11,885 nucleotides of DNA from Euperipatoides rowelli. Its lineage: Eukaryota > Onychophora > Udeonychophora > Euonychophora > Peripatopsidae. Under the pieces are notes generated by a model, which saw only the letters and a program-made list of their open reading frames with translations, ran no database searches and was not told the DNA's origin. Below are positions 7,737-11,885 of this stretch, piece by piece. Position 1 is the stretch's first letter; the number at the start of each line of letters is the position of its first letter. The stretch lies in assembly GCA_003024985.2 (NCBI GenBank), contig PXIH01S0003207.1. The stretch is one strand, 5' to 3'. Both the position numbers and the translations under genes were made by a program.

Positions 7737-8201
7737 GTATCCTTTTCCTTATAAAAAGGTCATTTGTCATGACTGATAAAAATAAAACTATTAAAAGTGC
7801 CATTCATAATATAGAAAATTCACACAATTTAACCATTATAATAAAAGAATATAATGAATAAAAGTTTGTTACAAGTTTATCAGTATATTCACTTAACTTT
7901 TTTTTATGATTCTGAAATCAGAAATTTTCAGTTAATTTGGAATACTAATTTGAAAGACACTTCAAAATTTAATTGATTATAGGCTCTATGTTTTGTTTTG
8001 TGGTCTGGAAAATCTGGATTGACAAGATTTTAAAAGATCCTCCGGTTTTTCCTGTGTACCAAGTATAATAAAAGTACAATACAATTCCTTTTACCCTGAA
8101 TGTGTTTGCTAACCGATACTGATTACTTTGATTTGCAGATTTAGATAATACACAACACATATATTGTATCCTAGTAAATCACATTATTATAATACTATAA
8201 G

Positions 8202-8950
8202 CCTTGGGAAATGAAAAATTAGTTTGATTATTAGGGAAGTTAAGTACACAATATTACTAATGCTATTGCTTTGTTTGCTTCTGAGAAGACTTTCAAAAAT
8301 AGACATTAAACTAAGTGAAGCGACAGTAGATAAAAAGCAGGCCTTAATGTGAAACTGGCAAAAACAGAAGTGATGTTCAACACATATATGCAACTTTAAC
8401 TGAAGAGGCCAACAACTATGTTTATTTACATCAATTGATATCTACAAGTGAAATCAGAAATGCACAATCAACAGAAGAATGAAAATGGGCTGAGAATATC
8501 TTTGGAAAATTAAATAATTTAAAAGGGAAACTTCCTTTGACTCAAAAGGAAAGTTTTTGACCAGTGTCTACTACCAGTGATAACATATGATGCTGAAACC
8601 TAAACACTGAGTGCAGAGATAATTCAAAAACTACAAACCACTCAAGAAACTATTGAGAGATGAATGATAAAAGTAACATAGAGGGATTAAAAAAAAAGGT
8701 TGAATGGACTAGAGCTCAAACAAAGGTTTGTGATATTATTGAAAGATTGAGTTTAAAGTGAAAATAGGAAGGGCATTTAGCAAGACGATAGTAGATGGAT
8801 TACAGAACTACTACAACAAAAAATTACAAAGAAAAATTGATGTCAGATGGAAGAAAGAAAGAAAAAAAATTGCCTAATTTGAAACAAATTGCTGAAGATA
8901 GAAATTCATGGAGAAATCTTAGGGAGGCCTCCTTACAAATAAGCTTATCA
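8202..8950 (+). pseudogene. RTE/BovB-like LINE relic, polymerase region to C-terminus
   Basis: One frame runs from 8202. It gives WEMKN, then ITNAIALFASEK where active elements have a FADDIVLFA-type catalytic motif, so both aspartates are lost. It then gives GLNVKLAKTEVMFN and, after a frameshift near 8400, EEANNYVYLHQLISTSEI, IFGKLNNLKGKLPLTQKESF, and in the next frame DQCLLPVITYDAETXTLS and IIQKLQTTQETIER. After a further shift it gives VEWTRAQTKVCDIIERLSLK, EGHLARR and finally IAEDRNSWRNLREA. This is the order of the connecting and C-terminal regions in RTE-like elements. At least eight stops and three frame changes show it is dead. The 3' end may lie at the TGTGTGTG run (8957-8966), since RTE elements often end in short repeats. 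Confidence 0.82.
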
Positions 8951-9743
8951 TATACTGTGTGTGTGTATTTATATATATCAGTGGCGGTTACTCAATATAA
9001 GCACCACAAGCAATTTGCGTTGTTAGTTTTGAAAAAAATGTCTTAGTAGTCTAGAAGTTTAATATATTTAAAATTAAAAATCTAAACTAGTTGTTAACTT
9101 TAGTTTCAATTTCCATAGCAACTTAACTGAAATATTTATTGTGAGTAAAGCATTATTTAACTTACTGTATTTGCTCCAGCTTTCAATATCATATCCTCTA
9201 TCTCATTCAAGTTTTTTAACCTGTTTTAGTTTGTTTACCAGATATATAATCCCCTAGTGGTGTTTGTTTAAAACTGCAGCTTAATTATACGCAAGCACCT
9301 TAAAGAACCAGTCTTTTTACTTGTTTGCCTTTCCAACCAAGTGTTTCCAAGTTCAACTTAGAATAGTGTCATCCAAATTATCAGAATTTACTTAATAATA
9401 GTCAAAGTTTATCTTTCAAACTTCACTACTATTTTGTAAAGTATTTTCACTTTAAATATCAAAACTATTATTACTTTTGAAATTCATCTCAAACTATTTA
9501 AATTTTATTTCATTTTTCCAATATTTGTTGATCGGGTCAGCAGAATCTATCCTTTTCATACCAGATATACTTATCACTTTTTCCATGCATTGTATACTAA
9601 AGTGTATACCTTTAGTTTTTCTCATTAACCTGCATTCATAATCTATACATATTTAATATGCAAATGCACCATATACAGTATGTAATGTATATGTACTGAG
9701 TATATAGTACATTAAGGGTATTTTTTTAATAATGTATAATAAT

Positions 9744-9767
9744 AATATACTGTTCATACAGTATATT
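9744..9767. repeat. Perfect 10-bp hairpin, loop TCAT
   Basis: AATATACTGT (9744-9753) pairs exactly with ACAGTATATT (9758-9767) around a four-base loop. It shares the ACAGTATA core with the hairpin at 9927-9954 and with single copies at 9675, 9957 and 10002. Confidence 0.88.
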
Positions 9768-9926
9768 CTACTCCTGACCTGAGCCATTGAAGATAAAAGT
9801 ATGATTTTGGCTATAAAGAAGTCAAATTTTATATATATTATTTACATTGAAAATTGAAAATTTAGATTATTGCTACACATTTTGGCTTCATTAAAACAAA
9901 TTCCAATAGAATCCAGACAGGCCCCA

Positions 9927-9954
9927 TATACTGTGCATACTAATACACAGTATA
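9927..9954. repeat. Perfect 9-bp inverted repeat, 10-base loop
   Basis: TATACTGTG (9927-9935) pairs exactly with CACAGTATA (9946-9954). A further ATACAGTATATAC string follows immediately, then the CA microsatellite, so slippage or foldback is likely here. Confidence 0.88.
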
Positions 9955-9967
9955 ATATACAGTATAT

Positions 9968-9989
9968 ACACACACACACACACACACAC
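9968..9989. repeat. (AC)11 dinucleotide microsatellite
   Basis: Eleven uninterrupted AC repeats lie about 130 bases before exon B of PSMA1. The length is likely to vary between individuals. Confidence 0.95.
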
Positions 9990-10121
9990 CCAACTATATT
10001 TACAGTATACCGGTACTTTAAAATAATAATTCTAAAAATTTGATACTTTTGTAATATGAAATCTGTTCAAGCTATAGCCTATTAATCAAAACAGTAATGA
10101 TAAACCTTGACTGTCATTTAG

Positions 10122-10192
10122 AAATGCAAATATGTACTCAGAGATATAGTAGGCGGCCTTATGGTGTTGGCTTGCTTGTGGCAGGCTATGAT
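10122..10192 (+). CDS. PSMA1: Proteasome subunit alpha type-1, internal exon B (about residues 116-138)
   Basis: This 71-base exon continues the gene from 7736. The split Lys codon is followed by [16 protein letters not shown] and then LLVAGYD. The [13 protein letters not shown] core is a strongly conserved block of proteasome alpha subunits and lies in the central beta-sandwich. The acceptor is CATTTAG ending at 10121. The donor is GAT^GTAAGC, close to consensus, and leaves phase 0. An 84-base intron separates it from exon C. There is no stop, frameshift or missing residue in the conserved block, which argues for a functional gene rather than a pseudogene. The exon is too short and too interrupted to show up as a simple open frame. 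Confidence 0.95.
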
Positions 10193-10276
10193 GTAAGCAT
10201 TTCCATTTTTATTTCCATTTTGATGATTAATTAGTTTTGTAGATTCAAACTATATAATGTTGTTTCTTTGTTTTAG
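10193..10276 (+). other. PSMA1 intron, 84 bases
   Basis: This short intron has donor GTAAGC and acceptor TTTTAG. It keeps phase 0 between GYD and ERGPHI. Being so short, it is probably recognised by intron definition, unlike its multi-kilobase neighbours. Confidence 0.95.
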
Positions 10277-10406
10277 GAAAGGGGCCCACACATCTATCAA
10301 ACCTGTCCGTCAGCCAATTACTTTGACTGCAAAGCTATGGCAATCGGAGCAAGGTCACAATCTGCCAGGACTTACTTGGAGAAACATTTTAATAAATTTC
10401 CAAATT
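10277..10406 (+). CDS. PSMA1: Proteasome subunit alpha type-1, internal exon C (about residues 139-182)
   Basis: This 130-base exon begins after TTTTAG at 10276 and reads [20 protein letters not shown], then [18 protein letters not shown], then NKFPN plus the first base of a Cys codon. The strings [15 protein letters not shown] and [12 protein letters not shown] are diagnostic of the alpha-1 (PSMA1/Pre5) type among the seven alpha subunits. The donor is T^GTAAGC at 10407. The single T joins GT at 11154 to make TGT (Cys), matching the family 'EC-LNEL' position. A longer open frame starting at a different ATG (10257) is an out-of-frame shadow. The codons agree closely with the family and I see no damage. 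Confidence 0.97.
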
Positions 10407-11153
10407 GTAAGCCGTAATTGCTCTTTGCAGGGAATAATTTCTGATTATTGTTCTAAAAATGTTAATTTTGTTCAAAGTAGAGTTGCTTGTAGATTTGATT
10501 AGTAATAGCCGTAAAATTTGTTTAAAGGAAAGGTAAAAATTCTTCACGAAAATTTGATAACCTGTTATTAGTAAATTTGTAACCTAATTAAAATTGTTTT
10601 AACGTCTGGGATTCTTCAGCATAGTTTCCTTTTTTTTCCCCCATTACAATAGTCAAATGGTTCACACATTACAAGAGAGAGTGTGGAAAAGTGTGTGTGG
10701 GGGGGGGGGGGGCGGTAAATATACATGTGGCAAATCTTGTAAGGTTCTCTTAATTTAGAGTGAATGATAATGAAGATGGTGGAAAATGGGGATAACTTTG
10801 ATAAAATTGATCTGTTTTAGGTTAAACTGGGTCTTTGACTATAAAAAACAATGATCTAAAAGTTGTTCAAACATTAGGCAAATTTTGTCAAACATTTAGT
10901 TTTAAATTAATAACTTGTCTGTATAAAGAAAAATATTTCACCTAGGCTTCTACCAAATCTGGAAAATAGTAAGTTGGATGAACATTATGTTGATATCCTT
11001 ACATTCAGAAGGAACAAAATGTTTCTAAAAACTTCTTGAAAATGACAAAGATTGAAAATGTTTTAAACATTATTGAAATTTATGATAAACAGTATTATGA
11101 GACTGTGTATGGTTACATTATTAACAATCCAAACTTGTAAATTCTACCTTTAG
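10407..11153 (+). other. PSMA1 intron, 747 bases
   Basis: Donor GTAAGC, acceptor CCTTTAG. It contains a GT-rich stretch running into a G14 run (10699-10712) and is otherwise plain AT-rich sequence with no element I can recognise. Confidence 0.92.
10699..10712 (+). repeat. Run of 14 G after a (GT)n stretch
   Basis: GTGTGTGTG leads directly into 14 G. The exact length is unreliable in most sequencing chemistries. Confidence 0.9.
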
Positions 11154-11233
11154 GTTCACTGGATGAATTGATTAGGCATGGATTGCGAGCACTTCGAGAT
11201 ACCTTGCCCAATGAAATTGAATTGACCACCAAG
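11154..11233 (+). CDS. PSMA1: Proteasome subunit alpha type-1, internal exon D (about residues 182-208)
   Basis: This 80-base exon starts after CTTTAG at 11153. It completes the Cys codon and reads SLDELIRHGLRALRDTLP, then NEIELTTK. This matches the PSMA1 helix segment 'L-EL-KHGLRALRETLP' and the following 'DLTTK'. It ends in phase 0 at AAG^GTAGGA. In the family the next residues are an NVSIGIVGKD-like strand, then the acidic C-terminal tail. I looked for them in 11234-11885 and did not find them, so the last exon or exons lie beyond the window. The final intron is therefore at least 652 bases. Confidence 0.95.
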
Positions 11234-11885
11234 GTAGGATTTAATTAAAAATATTTAATTTATTATATTTTAATATTGTTAAAGAAATGAAATATACTTT
11301 TTTTTTCCTCTCAACATTTACATTAAATTCTCTCAGCTTTAAAGCAATAAAAGATTGTGGGTGAATTTTTGTTCTTACAGTAAAAGCTTTGTTGAGAAAC
11401 CCCTAGTAAAGATTTTCTGTGTTTCGAATTTCCTGTACTGCCCCTCGTGTTCACTTGTATAATTTTGAAGTTAATTTCATGTATCGTATGATACAATGTA
11501 TCGTAATGTATTAATAATAATAATATAAATGCTTGAATTAAATACACAATATTTTTACAAAAAAACACTTTACATTGTTACACACTAGCTGGAGCAAACA
11601 ATCAGAACATGTTTTCTCTCTCAAATCAGACTTTTCAGGAAACAGCAAAAACGTATTTCTTCAGTTATACATTTGTTAGAATTACAATTTTTTTTCTACA
11701 TATTTATATTCACATTCTTGTATTGTAAAACATAGTCATTCAAATCAGTTGTGCCATATTATTATTTTATTTGAGTTTAAAGTTTGGAGAAAACACGATT
11801 TGATTGAAATTGATTGGAGAAAACATGTTTTGAATGTTTGTAAACATTGGAACCTAAAGTAGCTGAGTATCTTTTAATTTTATAT
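11234..11885 (+). other. Start of the next PSMA1 intron, right end outside the window
   Basis: Begins GTAGGA after exon D. The rest is AT-rich. A short cluster ATGTATCGTATGATACAATG (11479-11498) contains the imperfect palindrome GTATCGTATGATAC. No continuation of the PSMA1 protein and no other gene was seen. The minus-strand open frame 11323-11568 has no coding character. Confidence 0.8.

Larger units (their letters stand above)
7737..10121 (+). other. PSMA1 intron, 2385 bases
   Basis: Bounded by GTATCC at 7737 and CATTTAG ending at 10121. It contains an RTE-like LINE relic in sense orientation, a hairpin cluster (9744-9954) and a CA microsatellite, all listed separately. The sequences 7737-8201 and 8951-9660 show no feature I can support. 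The donor fits the usual GTRAGT pattern poorly after the first three bases. Confidence 0.85.

Noticed and set aside
7655-7861. Stand-alone small gene starting at ATG 7655
   Set aside because: Only 7655-7736 matches PSMA1. The Tyr before the Met also matches the family, and the remainder is intron read-through.
8187-8393. Minus-strand open frame of 68 codons, and a similar one at 7969-8160
   Set aside because: The first is antisense to the LINE relic, which has a clear + strand protein match. The second has no family resemblance.
10257-10502. Open frame of 81 codons overlapping PSMA1 exon C
   Set aside because: It is in a different frame from the PSMA1 match, which is unambiguous between 10277 and 10406.
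11234-11885. Final PSMA1 coding exon
   Set aside because: I looked for a frame encoding the NVSIGIVGKD-like strand after an AG acceptor and did not find one.

Overview
This window comes from an animal nuclear genome, probably an invertebrate. It is strongly AT-rich, with long introns, GT-AG splice junctions, decayed eukaryotic transposons and no bacterial-style gene packing. The only host gene I can support is the middle of a proteasome alpha-1 subunit gene (PSMA1, alpha6, yeast PRE5 orthologue) on the + strand. Four exons (7648-7736, 10122-10192, 10277-10406, 11154-11233) join in frame across three introns with compatible phases. They encode about 123 residues, roughly residues 86-208 of a protein of about 263. 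The first exons and the promoter lie left of the window, and the C-terminal exon or exons lie right of it. The protein looks invertebrate, with a 'GNKMQ' junction and 'LPNEIELTTK', but I cannot name the species.

All of 1-7647 is therefore read as intron of at least 7.6 kb. From left to right it holds a near-perfect 43-bp palindrome (222-264), a diverged two-unit repeat (296-560), and a decayed hAT-type DNA transposon with a scrap of transposase (about 1424-1862). Next is a non-autonomous Helitron (2036-3888) with canonical A^TC...CTAG^T borders. Its core is a roughly 48-bp minisatellite of about 30 units arranged in a duplicated higher-order block. It is followed by the C-terminal end of a CR1/Jockey-like LINE (4542-4894) and then plain AT-rich sequence with a 13-bp-stem hairpin (6266-6297). 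A GC-richer patch with a tRNA-like D arm and anticodon arm (about 7040-7310) may be SINE-derived.

The 2.4-kb intron 7737-10121 contains a second LINE relic (8202-8950) that resembles the RTE/BovB type. It can be followed from the polymerase active-site region, where the aspartates are gone, to the C-terminus. The same intron has a cluster of hairpins built on ACAGTATA and a (CA)11 microsatellite. The next introns are 84 bp and 747 bp, and the last is open-ended. The three retrotransposon or transposase relics with readable protein all lie in the sense direction of the host gene.

Long single-base G or C runs (7 to 14 bases) recur against the AT-rich background, and two of the three N calls sit directly beside such runs. 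Coordinates there may be off by a few bases. I found no new defence, mobile or biosynthetic system. The structure most worth a second look is the Helitron with its nested, higher-order minisatellite.
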